Source: CBDUQN01 sp965369375
GTDB taxonomy: Bacteria; Krumholzibacteriota; Krumholzibacteriia; Krumholzibacteriales; Krumholzibacteriaceae
Reading direction: 5' to 3'
DNA: 64,000 nucleotides
NCBI GenBank assembly: GCA_965369375.1
Contig: CBDUQN010000007.1
Span: forward strand, 5,650-69,649
Part shown: positions 43,775 to 52,874 of the stretch, piece after piece
How positions within the stretch are numbered: position 1 is the first letter of the stretch
Layout of the letters: every line of letters starts with the position of its first letter
Position numbers and translations under genes: made by a program
Notes under the pieces: generated by a model
Told to the model about the DNA's origin: nothing
What the model saw: only the letters and a program-made list of their open reading frames with translations
The model's database searches: none

Positions 43775-46138
43775 ATGAACGAGAGGATACAGAGGCTTCG
43801 GGAAGAGAGCTTGAATGCGAAACCTTCTATTTCGCCCGAGCGCGCCGTGCTGCTCACCGAGTTTTACAAGAGTGCCGCCGCGGCGAGGGCTTCCGTGCCG
43901 CTCGCGCGCGCACGTGCCCTGAAGTACATCATGGCACGAAAGAAGCTGTGCCTGAACCGGGGTGAGCTCATCGTCGGAGAACGCGGTCCCGCCCCGAAGG
44001 TGACCCCCACCTACCCCGAGATCTGCACACATTCGCTCAAGGATCTCGAGATACTCGATTCGAGAGAAAAGGTATCCTTTTCGGTTGATGAAGAAACAAA
44101 ACGTATCTATCAGGATGAAATCATGCCGTTCTGGGGCGGGCGCTCCATGAGAGACCGGATCTTTCATTCCATGAGCAGGGAATGGAAGGCAGCCTACGAA
44201 GCGGGAGTTTTCACCGAGTTTCAGGAACAGCGGGCCCCCGGCCACACCGTGAACGGGGATAAAATTTATCACAAGGGTTTTCTCGATCTTAAAAAAGAGA
44301 TCCGCGAAAGTATAAGAAAGCTCGATTACTTTAATGATCCGCATGCACTCGACAAGCGCGAAGAGCTCGAGGCGATGGCCGTGGCGACGGACGCCCTGAT
44401 ACACTATGCGAAGCGGTACGCGAAGCTCCTGAAACGGGAAGCGGAGAGAGAAGATGACGGCGCGCGGAGAACCGAGCTAGAAACGATGGCCGGTATCTGC
44501 GAGCGGGTCCCCGCTCGCTGCCCTCGAACCTTCTGGGAAGCCCTCCAGTACTACTGGTTCGTTCATGTCGGCGTGATCACCGAATTCAACACGTGGGACT
44601 CTTTCAATCCCGGCCGCATCGATCAGCACCTCTATCCGTTCTACAGAAGAGAGATCGATGCTGGAAGCCTGACGAGAGACCGGGCGAGGGAATTGCTGCA
44701 ATCATTCTGGATCAAATTCAACAACCAGCCCGCGCCTCCGAAGGTCGGCGTGACGGCCCTCGAGAGCAATACATACACAGATTTTTGTCTGATAAATCTC
44801 GGCGGGCTAACCGTTGACGGCGCCGATGCCGTCAACGAACTCTCATATCTCATTCTCGATGTCATCGAGGAAATGAGAATCCTGCAGCCGAGCTCGATGG
44901 TGCAGATCAGCAAAATGAATCCCGACCGTTTCATAGACCGCGCCCTCGAGATCATCAGAACCGGTTTCGGACAGCCCTCGGTATTCAATACCGACGCCAT
45001 CATTCAGGAGCTCGTGAGACAGGGCAAAACGATCGAAGATGCGCGCCTCGGAGGCGCGAGCGGGTGTGTCGAATCGGGCGCATTCGGCCGTGAAGCCTAC
45101 TTCCTCTCCGGCTACTTCAACCTGCCGAAGATACTCGAGGTCACCTTGAACAACGGCGCGGATCCGGAAACGGGCAAGCGGATTGGTCCCAAGACGGGCA
45201 AGGCGGAGAGCTTCGAACGGTTCGAAGACCTGCTCGCCGCATTCGAAAAACAGGTGGCCTATTTCGTCGATGTCAAGATCAGGGGAAACAACATCATAGA
45301 ACGCCTCTACGCCAGACACATGCCGGCGCCCTTCTTGTCGCTATTCATCGACGACTGCATCAAAACAGGGAAGGATTACCACGACGGAGGAGCGAGGTAC
45401 AACACGTCTTACATTCAGGGAGTGGGACTCGGAAGCGTGACCGATTCATTCGCGTCGATCCGATACAACGTCTATGATGAAAAACACGTGACGATGAAAA
45501 AACTGCTCGCGGTATTGAAAGCGGACTTCGAAAGGCACGAATCGATCCGCGAACGATTTCTCGACGATACGCCGAAGTACGGAAACGACGAAGACTACGC
45601 CGATGCTATAGCGCGGGACGTGTTCGAGATTTACTACGGCGCGGTAAACGGAAGACCCAACACTAGGGGCGGGCACCACCGGATCAACCTGCTGCCCACA
45701 ACAGTTCATGTCTACTTCGGCAGCGTTATCGGAGCGCTTCCCGACGGCCGCAAAGCGCACGAACCGCTCTCGGAAGGCATCTCCCCCGTGCAGGGGGCCG
45801 ACCGTAAGGGGCCGACGGCGGTGATCAAGTCGGCTTCGAAGATCGATCACATCCGAACCGGAGGAACGCTGCTCAATCAGAAGTTCACGCCCGACATCCT
45901 CAGCGACAAGACGGGATTGACAAAGCTCCGCCACCTCATTCGCGCCTACTTCAAGATGGACGGCCATCACATACAGTTCAATGTCGTCGACGCCGAAACG
46001 TTGCGGAAGGCGCAGCGGAATCCGGAGAAATATCGTGACCTCATAGTGCGGGTCGCCGGCTACAGCGATTACTTCGTCGATCTGGGAATCGATCTCCAGA
46101 ATGAGATCATCAGGAGAACGGAGCACGGAGCGGTATAA
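43775..46138 (+). CDS. hypD: glycyl radical enzyme, trans-4-hydroxy-L-proline dehydratase (HypD) type
   Basis: Dehydrates trans-4-hydroxy-L-proline to pyrroline-5-carboxylate by radical chemistry. Cys431 and Glu433 (GCVES) and the glycyl radical Gly762 (VRVAGYSDYF) are in place. The active-site set I recall for the Clostridioides difficile enzyme (F152, H160, D278, S334, D339, F340, C434, E436, Y450, T645, G765) reappears at a constant offset of minus three: F149, H157, D275, S331, D336, F337, C431, E433, Y447, T642, G762. That argues against glycerol, choline or formate chemistry. ATG 43775, preceded by GGGGG, gives 787 residues, matching the family. No proC for the product is nearby. Confidence 0.88.
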   Translation: MNERIQRLREESLNAKPSISPERAVLLTEFYKSAAAARASVPLARARALKYIMARKKLCLNRGELIVGERGPAPKVTPTYPEICTHSLKDLEILDSREKVSFSVDEETKRIYQDEIMPFWGGRSMRDRIFHSMSREWKAAYEAGVFTEFQEQRAPGHTVNGDKIYHKGFLDLKKEIRESIRKLDYFNDPHALDKREELEAMAVATDALIHYAKRYAKLLKREAEREDDGARRTELETMAGICERVPARCPRTFWEALQYYWFVHVGVITEFNTWDSFNPGRIDQHLYPFYRREIDAGSLTRDRARELLQSFWIKFNNQPAPPKVGVTALESNTYTDFCLINLGGLTVDGADAVNELSYLILDVIEEMRILQPSSMVQISKMNPDRFIDRALEIIRTGFGQPSVFNTDAIIQELVRQGKTIEDARLGGASGCVESGAFGREAYFLSGYFNLPKILEVTLNNGADPETGKRIGPKTGKAESFERFEDLLAAFEKQVAYFVDVKIRGNNIIERLYARHMPAPFLSLFIDDCIKTGKDYHDGGARYNTSYIQGVGLGSVTDSFASIRYNVYDEKHVTMKKLLAVLKADFERHESIRERFLDDTPKYGNDEDYADAIARDVFEIYYGAVNGRPNTRGGHHRINLLPTTVHVYFGSVIGALPDGRKAHEPLSEGISPVQGADRKGPTAVIKSASKIDHIRTGGTLLNQKFTPDILSDKTGLTKLRHLIRAYFKMDGHHIQFNVVDAETLRKAQRNPEKYRDLIVRVAGYSDYFVDLGIDLQNEIIRRTEHGAV

Positions 46139-46195
46139 AGAGATGATCAGAAGAATTTTGCACAGGGCGGGAGAGCGGGTCAGGCGGGAGACTTC

Positions 46196-47266
46196 CTACT
46201 TCAATCCCTCACGGACAATATCATGGATATGAATGACGCCTACCGGCCGCCCGTTCGAATCGAGGACGAAGAGCTGGGTAATCGCCCCCTTGGGATTCAT
46301 CTCCATCTGCTCGAGGGCATCTGTCGCGAGAACGTCAGATCTCGTCGTGCACGGGGAGCTCGTCATCACCTCTGAAACCTTCAGCTCGAGAGCCTGGGGA
46401 TTATTGAGCAGTATCCGCTTCAGGTCGCCGTCTGTGACGATCCCGACGAGCCGTCCCTGGTCATCGGTTATTCCCGTGCATCCCAGCCGCTTGTTGACGA
46501 TCTCGAAAAGGGCTTCCCGCAGCGTCGTCTGCGTCGAGACAACCGGCACGGCTGCACCATCGTGCATGAGCTCGCCGACGGTAAGCAGCAATTTCTTGCC
46601 GAGGAGACCGCTCGGATGAAGCTTCGCGAAATCCTCCTTGCCGAAATTCCTGCTGCGAAGCGCCGCAACGGCGAGCGCGTCTCCGAGCACCATTGCCGCC
46701 GTGGTGCTCGTCGTCGGGACGACATCCATCGGGCATGCCTCTTTCCCCGCGTTCGTATGCAGGACAATATCGCTCTCCGCCGCGAGCGGCGAATCCCGAC
46801 TCACAGTAATCGAGATCATCTTTACCTTCATCGCTTTCAGGTGGGGCAGAAGCTTCGATATCTCCTCGCTGCTCCCGCTCTTGCTCACCGCGAGAAAGAT
46901 ATCCTTCCCCGTGACCATCCCCATATCACCATGACCGGCTTCGACGGGATGAAGGTATACGGAGGGTGTTCCCGTGCTGCTGAGCGTGGCGGCGATCTTC
47001 CTCGCCACGATCCCGGATTTTCCGATGCCGCAGACGATGACCTTTCCCCGGCAGCCGAGCAGTAACTTCACGGCCCGCTCGAACTCCTTGCCGATCCCCC
47101 TCTCGAGCAATTTCAGTCCCTCTATCTCCGTCGAAACGACCTCCCGGCCGAGCTCGGCCATGTCGCGCTTCGGGGATGTCTTTGAGGCGTTTTTCGATTT
47201 ACCCTTGTTTTTACTCTCAATAGTCATAACAACGCTCGCAGTGTCCTTGCGTTTCTTTCCGGCCAT
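46196..47266 (-). CDS. kdsD: D-arabinose-5-phosphate isomerase (KdsD/KpsF/GutQ family)
   Basis: Interconverts ribulose-5-phosphate and arabinose-5-phosphate, the first step to KDO. It has an N-terminal SIS domain (about 45-215) with VCGIGKSGIVARKIAATLSS, the catalytic LHPVEAGHGDMGMV histidine region and AVSKSGSSEEISKLLP, and two CBS domains (about 225-356). A lysine/serine-rich extension of about 35 residues precedes the usual start and looks disordered. It has 356 residues and an AAAGGTG site before the ATG. It lies 18 bases after kdsA, so KDO genes are co-transcribed; it converges with hypD. Confidence 0.94.
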   Translation of the reverse strand: MAGKKRKDTASVVMTIESKNKGKSKNASKTSPKRDMAELGREVVSTEIEGLKLLERGIGKEFERAVKLLLGCRGKVIVCGIGKSGIVARKIAATLSSTGTPSVYLHPVEAGHGDMGMVTGKDIFLAVSKSGSSEEISKLLPHLKAMKVKMISITVSRDSPLAAESDIVLHTNAGKEACPMDVVPTTSTTAAMVLGDALAVAALRSRNFGKEDFAKLHPSGLLGKKLLLTVGELMHDGAAVPVVSTQTTLREALFEIVNKRLGCTGITDDQGRLVGIVTDGDLKRILLNNPQALELKVSEVMTSSPCTTRSDVLATDALEQMEMNPKGAITQLFVLDSNGRPVGVIHIHDIVREGLK

Positions 47267-47284
47267 TATATCACCTTTACGCGT

Positions 47285-48109
47285 TCACGCGAAGCTCTTG
47301 ACAAGCCGGTATATCCCGGCCGTCTCCGCAAGAAGGGCCGGCAGTTCCTCGAACGGCATCATGGCTTCCGCGTCGCAACCGCACGAGAGGGGCTCGAAGT
47401 GCGTCTCGACAAAGAACCCGTCACATCCCGCCGCCGCAGCAGATCGCGCCAGCAGCCTGACGAATCCGGGTCTGCCGCCGCTCTTGTTCCCGAGCCCGCC
47501 GGGGAGCTGAAGTGAATGGGTCGCATCGAAGATGAGCGGCACCCCGAAGGACCTCATCCGCGGAAAGCTCGTGAAGTCCACCACGAGATTGTTGTAGCCG
47601 AAAAACGTGCCCCGTTCGGTCACCATAACTCCGGCGGCTCCGTTGCGCTCGGCCTTCTCGACGGCGAGGCCCATCTCCTCGGGTGAGAGAAACTGCCCCT
47701 TCTTGAGATTGATCACCCTGCCGGTGCGCGCCGCGGCGACGATCAAGCTCGTCTGTCTGCAGAGAAACGCCGGAATCTGCAGGCAGTCACATACCTGCGC
47801 CGCGCGAGAGACGTCGCCGGCGCCGTGGATGTCGGTCAACAGTGGAACACCCGCCCTTTCGCCGATGCGCGCAAGCATCTCGAGTCCCTTATCGATTCCC
47901 GGACCGGCATACGAATCGATCGACGAACGATTGTCCTTTAAATAGCTCGATTTGAATATGTAATAAAATCCTGCATGCGCGGCCGCTTCGGCGCATCTTT
48001 TCGCGAGCTCGAGAGCCGTTTCCTCGTCCTCGAGAACGCATGGACCGGCGATGAGCAGAGGAGTTTTATTCAAGTCAATAGTATTTTTTCTGATAATCAG
48101 ATTTTTCAT
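47285..48109 (-). CDS. kdsA: 3-deoxy-8-phosphooctulonate synthase
   Basis: Condenses arabinose-5-phosphate with PEP to KDO-8-phosphate. Diagnostic stretches are LLIAGPCVLEDEETALELA, the KSSYLKDNRSSIDSYAGPG substrate loop, TDIHGAGDVSRAAQVCD, LQIPAFLCRQTSL and FDATHSLQLPGG. A Cys in the AGPCVLE loop and the Cys/Asp-containing late segments make a metal-dependent form possible. ATG 48109 (after GGGGA, seven bases) gives 274 residues and slightly overlaps nothing; a GTG at 48133 would overlap pyrG. It sits between pyrG and kdsD. Confidence 0.95.
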   Translation of the reverse strand: MKNLIIRKNTIDLNKTPLLIAGPCVLEDEETALELAKRCAEAAAHAGFYYIFKSSYLKDNRSSIDSYAGPGIDKGLEMLARIGERAGVPLLTDIHGAGDVSRAAQVCDCLQIPAFLCRQTSLIVAAARTGRVINLKKGQFLSPEEMGLAVEKAERNGAAGVMVTERGTFFGYNNLVVDFTSFPRMRSFGVPLIFDATHSLQLPGGLGNKSGGRPGFVRLLARSAAAAGCDGFFVETHFEPLSCGCDAEAMMPFEELPALLAETAGIYRLVKSFA

Positions 48110-48122
48110 CGCCGAATCCCCA

Positions 48123-49781
48123 TTATCCGTCACTCTGTACCGCGGTGGAGGCGTTCTGCTCCTCGTCGCGCGCCCGTTTACGAATCAGGGCCGCGGCAAC
48201 CAATCCCTTGAAAAGCGGGTGGGCTCTCTGGGGACGCGATTTGAATTCGGGGTGGAACTGTGAGGCGATAAAGAATGGGTGCGACGGGATCTCCACGATC
48301 TCGACGAGATTTCCGTCCGGGGAGAGCCCGGAGATCGCAAGACCGTTCTCCTCGAGCGTATCCCGATACTCGTTGTTGACCTCCCAGCGATGGCGGTGCC
48401 GCTCCGCTATCTCCAGAGAATCGTAAAGCCGGTGGGCGAGCGAGCCATCCTTGATAGTGCAGGGGTAGGAACCGAGTCTCATCGTCCCTCCCATCTTGGA
48501 ACGGCTCCGCTGGGCAAGCATGAGATCGATGACGGGGTGGGAAACATCCTTCTCGAATTCGGAACTGCCCGCTTCGAGGCCGCAGACGCTTCGCGCGAAC
48601 TCGATAACGGCACACTGTAGACCGAGACAGATCCCGAAGAAGGGAATGCTGTTCTCCCGGGCGTAGCGGACCGTCTTGATCTTTCCCTCGATCCCCCTGT
48701 CACCGAATCCGCCGGGCACGAGAACCCCGTCCACATCCTTGAGGTAGGGCTCGGCTCCCTTCTCTTCGACCTTTTCCGTGTCGACATACCGGACGTTTAC
48801 TTTCACATTGTTCGCCACGCCCGCATGAGTGAAGGATTCCATGATGCTTTTATATGCATCGAAGAGATGAACGTACTTTCCACATATTGCAATATCGACG
48901 CTCTCCGTCATCGAATATATCTTGTGAACCATTTTCTCCCACTCGGCGAGGTCCGGGGGAAGAGAGGCGATGCCGAGCTTCTCGACGATGATATCGTCGA
49001 GCCCCTCTTTTCGCAACTCGAGGGGTACCTGGTATATCGAATCTACGTCCAGCGCCGCGATGACCGCGCGTTGTTCGACATTGCAGAAGAGGGCTATCTT
49101 GCTCCGAATCTCTTTGTTGAGCTGCTGTTCGGTCCGGCAGAGGAGGATATCGGGCTGGATCCCGATCTCGCGCAGGCCCTTCACACTGTGCTGGGTCGGC
49201 TTCGTCTTGAGCTCGCGCGCCACACGTATGATGGGAACGAGCGTGAGATGAATAAAGAGGCTGTTTTCCCTCCCGACATCGAGGCGAATCTGTCGCACCG
49301 CCTCGAGGAACGGAAGTCCCTCGATATCACCCGTTGTTCCACCGATCTCTGTTATGACGACATCAACGTCGTTGCCGTTCTCCGCTGCGAAGCGGATCCG
49401 GCTCTTTATCTCATCGGTGATATGCGGCACGACCTGGACGGTGCGTCCGAGGTACCCTCCCTCCCGCTCGCGGTTTATCACCGCCTCGTATATCTGGCCG
49501 GTGGTCACGTTCGAGCGCTGGCCGAGGTTGCGGTCTATGAAGCGCTCGTAGTGTCCGAGGTCGAGATCAGTCTCGGCGCCGTCGTCGGTGACGAAAACCT
49601 CACCGTGCTGAAAGGGACTCATCGTTCCGGGATCGACATTGAGGTAGGGATCGAATTTCTGAAGGACTACATTGAGACCGCGTTGCTTGAGAAGAAGGCC
49701 GATCGATGAAGAGGCGATACCTTTGCCCAGAGATGAAACCACACCACCCGTTATAAAAATGTATTTGGTCTTCTCGCTCAA
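48123..49781 (-). CDS. pyrG: CTP synthase
   Basis: Glutamine-dependent amination of UTP to CTP. The synthetase domain (1-270) starts KYIFITGGVVSSLGKGIASS and includes the YLNVDPGTMSPFQHGEVFV and MYxxxTIGEVQ-like EGLPFLEAVRQIR segments; the glutamine amidotransferase domain carries FGICLGLQC with the nucleophilic Cys and the HPEF histidine. TTG 49781, four bases after AAAGGG, gives 552 residues and matches the family N-terminus; the frame extends upstream without sense. Coupling with kdsB is logical, as KdsB consumes CTP. Confidence 0.96.
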   Translation of the reverse strand: MSEKTKYIFITGGVVSSLGKGIASSSIGLLLKQRGLNVVLQKFDPYLNVDPGTMSPFQHGEVFVTDDGAETDLDLGHYERFIDRNLGQRSNVTTGQIYEAVINREREGGYLGRTVQVVPHITDEIKSRIRFAAENGNDVDVVITEIGGTTGDIEGLPFLEAVRQIRLDVGRENSLFIHLTLVPIIRVARELKTKPTQHSVKGLREIGIQPDILLCRTEQQLNKEIRSKIALFCNVEQRAVIAALDVDSIYQVPLELRKEGLDDIIVEKLGIASLPPDLAEWEKMVHKIYSMTESVDIAICGKYVHLFDAYKSIMESFTHAGVANNVKVNVRYVDTEKVEEKGAEPYLKDVDGVLVPGGFGDRGIEGKIKTVRYARENSIPFFGICLGLQCAVIEFARSVCGLEAGSSEFEKDVSHPVIDLMLAQRSRSKMGGTMRLGSYPCTIKDGSLAHRLYDSLEIAERHRHRWEVNNEYRDTLEENGLAISGLSPDGNLVEIVEIPSHPFFIASQFHPEFKSRPQRAHPLFKGLVAAALIRKRARDEEQNASTAVQSDG

Positions 49782-49838
49782 TCTTCCCTTTCGAAATCTT
49801 TGGGGGAGCCCCGAAGAGCGAATCAAACTCCCATCAAT

Positions 49839-50561
49839 CTACTTTCTTTGGATTTTTTTTTCAACTCTTTTTATGTCGCCCGGAGTATCGACCCCTGCCG
49901 CGGCGGTCCGGCATGTTACAACGCGAATCATGTGGCCGTTTTCGAGGACTCTGAGCTGCTCGAGGGACTCACGTTTCTCGAGGGGGCCCCTGCGGAGTGA
50001 ACCTAGCCCAAGCAGAAACGAGCGCCGGTAAGCATAAACACCGATATGTCTGAGAACGCTTCCTTCGCCGCCCGGGATGGGCGCGCGGGAAAAATAGAGG
50101 GCGTTACCGTCGAGATCTGTGACGACCTTCACCACATCCCGCCTGCCCGCTTCCGCCCGATCGGCGCACGGGGAGGCAAGCGTTCCCATGGGCACCGAAG
50201 GATTCGACTGCATCATCTCGATCAACCGCTCAACACCGCGTTTCGGCAAGAGCGGTTCGTCACCCTGAATATTCACGACGATACCGTGCCGGTGCCCGGC
50301 GGCCACTTCGCAAACGCGGGCGGTGCCGGTTCCGTGACGCTTCGAAGTCATGAGAGCGGTTCCCCCGTCATTTACGACGACGTCGAATATTCTCCTGTCG
50401 TCGGTGGCCACAACCACCCCGTCCACGCCCCTGAGCTTTGCCGCCCGCCTGTATACATGCAGTATCATCGGGAGCCCGGCGATCAGGGCCAGCGGCTTTC
50501 CCGGAAATCTCGTCGAAGCGTAGCGAGCCGGGATAACAACGAGAACCTTCGAACGCGGCAA
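49839..50561 (-). CDS. kdsB: 3-deoxy-manno-octulosonate cytidylyltransferase
   Basis: Activates KDO as CMP-KDO for transfer to lipid A. The N-terminal VIPARYASTRFPGKPL is the CTP-binding signature, followed by VVVATDDRRIFD, NIQGDEPLL (metal-binding Asp), FSRAPIP and HIGVYAYRRSFL. It has 240 residues, typical length. The start is TTG 50561, five bases after GAGGTG. It is 26 bases downstream of the fumarase beta gene. With kdsA and kdsD it covers KDO synthesis apart from the phosphatase KdsC, which is not in the window. Confidence 0.95.
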   Translation of the reverse strand: MPRSKVLVVIPARYASTRFPGKPLALIAGLPMILHVYRRAAKLRGVDGVVVATDDRRIFDVVVNDGGTALMTSKRHGTGTARVCEVAAGHRHGIVVNIQGDEPLLPKRGVERLIEMMQSNPSVPMGTLASPCADRAEAGRRDVVKVVTDLDGNALYFSRAPIPGGEGSVLRHIGVYAYRRSFLLGLGSLRRGPLEKRESLEQLRVLENGHMIRVVTCRTAAAGVDTPGDIKRVEKKIQRK

Positions 50562-50587
50562 CAGTCACCTCATTTCCGTACCCGAGT

Positions 50588-51139
50588 TCAACGTGCGTAT
50601 TTCTTTTGTCCCTCTTTATATACGTTACCGCCGGCGCAGTCCTGCGCGACGATGAGCGGGAAATCCTTCACCTCGAGCTTTCGAATCGCTTCGGCTCCGA
50701 GATCTTCATAGGCGATGACCTCGGCGCTTACGATGCTCTTTGAGATGAGCGCTGCGGCGCCGCCCGTTGCGGCGAAGTATACCGCTCCATGCTTCCTCAT
50801 CGCCTCTACGACAGGCTCCGAACGCTCCCCCTTACCGATCATGCCCCTGAGCCCGTTCTCGATCAGCGCCGGCGAATAGGGATCCATCCGGTAGCTCGTC
50901 GTCGGGCCCGCCGAACCGATCGCCTTTCCCGGCGGCGTCGGCGCGGGTCCCACGTAATAAATAATCTGGCCGTCGAGCGGCATCGGGAGATCCTTGCCGG
51001 CCTCAAGCAGATCGACGAGCCGTTTATGAGCGGCGTCCCGTGCCGTATATATAACACCCGTCAACTTTACCGTATCACCGGATTTCAGTTCCTTGACCAC
51101 ATCTTCGCTGAGCGGGGTGGTTACACTGTGTTCTGCCAT
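50588..51139 (-). CDS. class I fumarate hydratase, beta (C-terminal) subunit
   Basis: Small subunit of the two-subunit, [4Fe-4S]-dependent fumarase (or closely related tartrate dehydratase) that hydrates fumarate to malate. Family stretches include the KLTGVIYTARDAAHKRL segment, YVGPAPTPPGKAIGSAGPTT, SYRMDPYSP, GMIGKG and YFAATGGAAAL. It has 183 residues. It follows the alpha gene by 37 bases. The split class I form is oxygen-labile and common in anaerobes. Tartrate dehydratase cannot be excluded from sequence alone. Confidence 0.93.
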   Translation of the reverse strand: MAEHSVTTPLSEDVVKELKSGDTVKLTGVIYTARDAAHKRLVDLLEAGKDLPMPLDGQIIYYVGPAPTPPGKAIGSAGPTTSYRMDPYSPALIENGLRGMIGKGERSEPVVEAMRKHGAVYFAATGGAAALISKSIVSAEVIAYEDLGAEAIRKLEVKDFPLIVAQDCAGGNVYKEGQKKYAR

Positions 51140-51176
51140 GTTTTACCTGCCTGAATAAATATTTATTAACGTCAAA

Positions 51177-52019
51177 TTACAGTTCTACCTTCTTGTGCCG
51201 GGCCGCGTGACAGTTGATATTCACGGCGACGGGAAATGACGCGATATGCCGTGGTGCGACTTCGATGTGGACGGCGAGAGCCGTGACACGCCCGCCGAAG
51301 CCCATGGGACCGACTCCCGTGTCGTTTACGAGCCCAAGGAGCTCGGACTCGATATCGGCGTAGAATGGATCGGGATGCGTGCTCCCGATGTCTCGCAACA
51401 GGGCCTTCTTGGCGAGATAGGCGCATCGCTCGAATGTGCCGCCGATACCGACACCGACAACGATCGGCGGGCAAGGATTGCCCGACGCCGTTCGCACACT
51501 CTCCACGACGAACCGCTTGATACCCTCGACCCCGTCGGCCGGCTTCATCATGGCGATCTTGCTCATGTTTTCACTCCCGCCCCCCTTTGGAACGACCCAG
51601 AGTGTGAGACCGTCACCGGGGACTATTCTCAGATGGATCACCGCCGGGGTGTTGTCTCCCGTGTTTTTCCCTTTAACGGGATCGTCGAGAACCGACTTTC
51701 TCAAGTATCCTTCGGTGTACCCCTTGCGCACGCCCTCGTTTATCGCTTCCTCGAAATCACCCCCGACGACATGCACATCCTGGCCGAGCTCCGCGAAGAC
51801 GACCGCCAGCCCGGTATCCTGGCATATCGGCATTTTCTCGTCTCTCCCTATTTGAGAGTTCTCGAGGATCTGCCTCAACACCTCCTTGCCGGCGGGCGAT
51901 TCCTCCTCCTTGAACGCCTTCTCGAGCGCAGACTGAACGTCGTCTTCGAGCTCGTAGTTGGCCTCCATCGAGAGGCGCGCTATCGCCTCGGTTATTTTCC
52001 CTGCTTCGATCTCCCTCAT
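51177..52019 (-). CDS. class I fumarate hydratase, alpha (N-terminal) subunit
   Basis: Large subunit holding the [4Fe-4S] cluster. The three ligand cysteines are seen in MPICQDTG, GNPCPP and NINCHAARH; the GVGIGGTFERCAYLAKKALLR and GDGLTLWVVPKGGGSENMS stretches are typical. ATG 52019, after GAGAGG, gives 280 residues. The C-terminal HAARHKKVEL closes the domain that would be fused to the beta part in E. coli FumA. The neighbouring gene upstream encodes a metal-dependent hydrolase. Confidence 0.94.
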   Translation of the reverse strand: MREIEAGKITEAIARLSMEANYELEDDVQSALEKAFKEEESPAGKEVLRQILENSQIGRDEKMPICQDTGLAVVFAELGQDVHVVGGDFEEAINEGVRKGYTEGYLRKSVLDDPVKGKNTGDNTPAVIHLRIVPGDGLTLWVVPKGGGSENMSKIAMMKPADGVEGIKRFVVESVRTASGNPCPPIVVGVGIGGTFERCAYLAKKALLRDIGSTHPDPFYADIESELLGLVNDTGVGPMGFGGRVTALAVHIEVAPRHIASFPVAVNINCHAARHKKVEL

Positions 52020-52126
52020 TCCAATCCTCTCTTTCTTATGGATTATTCCGCAGCAACAGAAATTCCGCGAAAGTCTATACAATCCTTGAATACAGCAATC
52101 AGATCTCCAGGTGTCCCGATTCCGGG

Positions 52127-52783
52127 CTACAGGGCGGGATCGAGAACGACAACCTTGAGCGAATCGGGCAGATTCTCCTTCGAGATCGTGAACCCGCTCC
52201 CACCGGCCTTTTCGACATTCTCCATCATACGCGTGAAATCATCGACCGGTGCTATGGGAAATCCAACCTTGTCCGTCTTGAAATGCATTGGAATGACGAC
52301 TCTCGGATTGATCGCCTTTACGACCTCAGCGGCTGCGCGCGCATCGATCGTGAAGTGCCCGCCCACCGGGATAAAAAGCACATCGACGCCCTGAAGTCCG
52401 GGGATATCCTCTGCGGTTACGGAATGACCGAGATCCCCCAGGTGCGCTATCCGCAGGCCTTCGACCTCTACGATCGAAATCAGGTTCTTCCCCCGTTCGG
52501 ATCCTTCGGACTCATCATGAAATGTGGGAAACGACCTGACCGTCATCCCTTCCAATTCGTGATCCCCGGCGCTATCTACTACATAACCGGCTTTCGACGT
52601 GACCTCCGTGAAGCAGTGATCCGCATGATCGTGACTCACAACCGCGACATCGTAAGAGCCGGTTATCGGTCCATACGCAAGCGCGCCATCGTACGCGCCC
52701 GATTCGTAGGGATCGAATACGAGCTTTTTGCCGTTCTCGAGCACCAGTTCGAAAGCGGCGTGACCGAGATAATTGATCTTCAC
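52127..52783 (-). CDS. metallo-beta-lactamase-fold hydrolase, UPF0173 (UlaG-like) family
   Basis: Cytosolic metal-dependent hydrolase of unknown substrate. It begins KINYLGHAAFEL (family-typical), has the metal-binding SHDHADH motif (residues about 50-56), GDLGHS with a ligand Asp/His, VGGHFTID and IPMHFKTD near the end. It has 218 residues and a GTG start with a GGGGGG site. It is separated from rpmA by an intrinsic terminator, so it probably has its own weak promoter or depends on read-through. Confidence 0.88.
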   Translation of the reverse strand: MKINYLGHAAFELVLENGKKLVFDPYESGAYDGALAYGPITGSYDVAVVSHDHADHCFTEVTSKAGYVVDSAGDHELEGMTVRSFPTFHDESEGSERGKNLISIVEVEGLRIAHLGDLGHSVTAEDIPGLQGVDVLFIPVGGHFTIDARAAAEVVKAINPRVVIPMHFKTDKVGFPIAPVDDFTRMMENVEKAGGSGFTISKENLPDSLKVVVLDPAL

Positions 52784-52794
52784 TGTCTCACCCC

Positions 52795-52841
52795 CCTAAA
52801 AAAAAGAGAACCCTTTCGGAACAACTGCTGTTCCGGGTTCT
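52795..52841 (-). terminator. intrinsic terminator of the rplU-rpmA operon
   Basis: A long stem formed by AGAACCC..CGGAACA pairing with TGTTCCG..GGGTTCT (52841-52807, with one small asymmetric bulge) around a five-base loop is followed on the minus strand by CTTTTTTTTA. It is a textbook rho-independent terminator 34 bases after rpmA. Confidence 0.93.
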
Positions 52842-52874
52842 CCATGTCAATCAGTCATACGTTAACCAGGCCCG

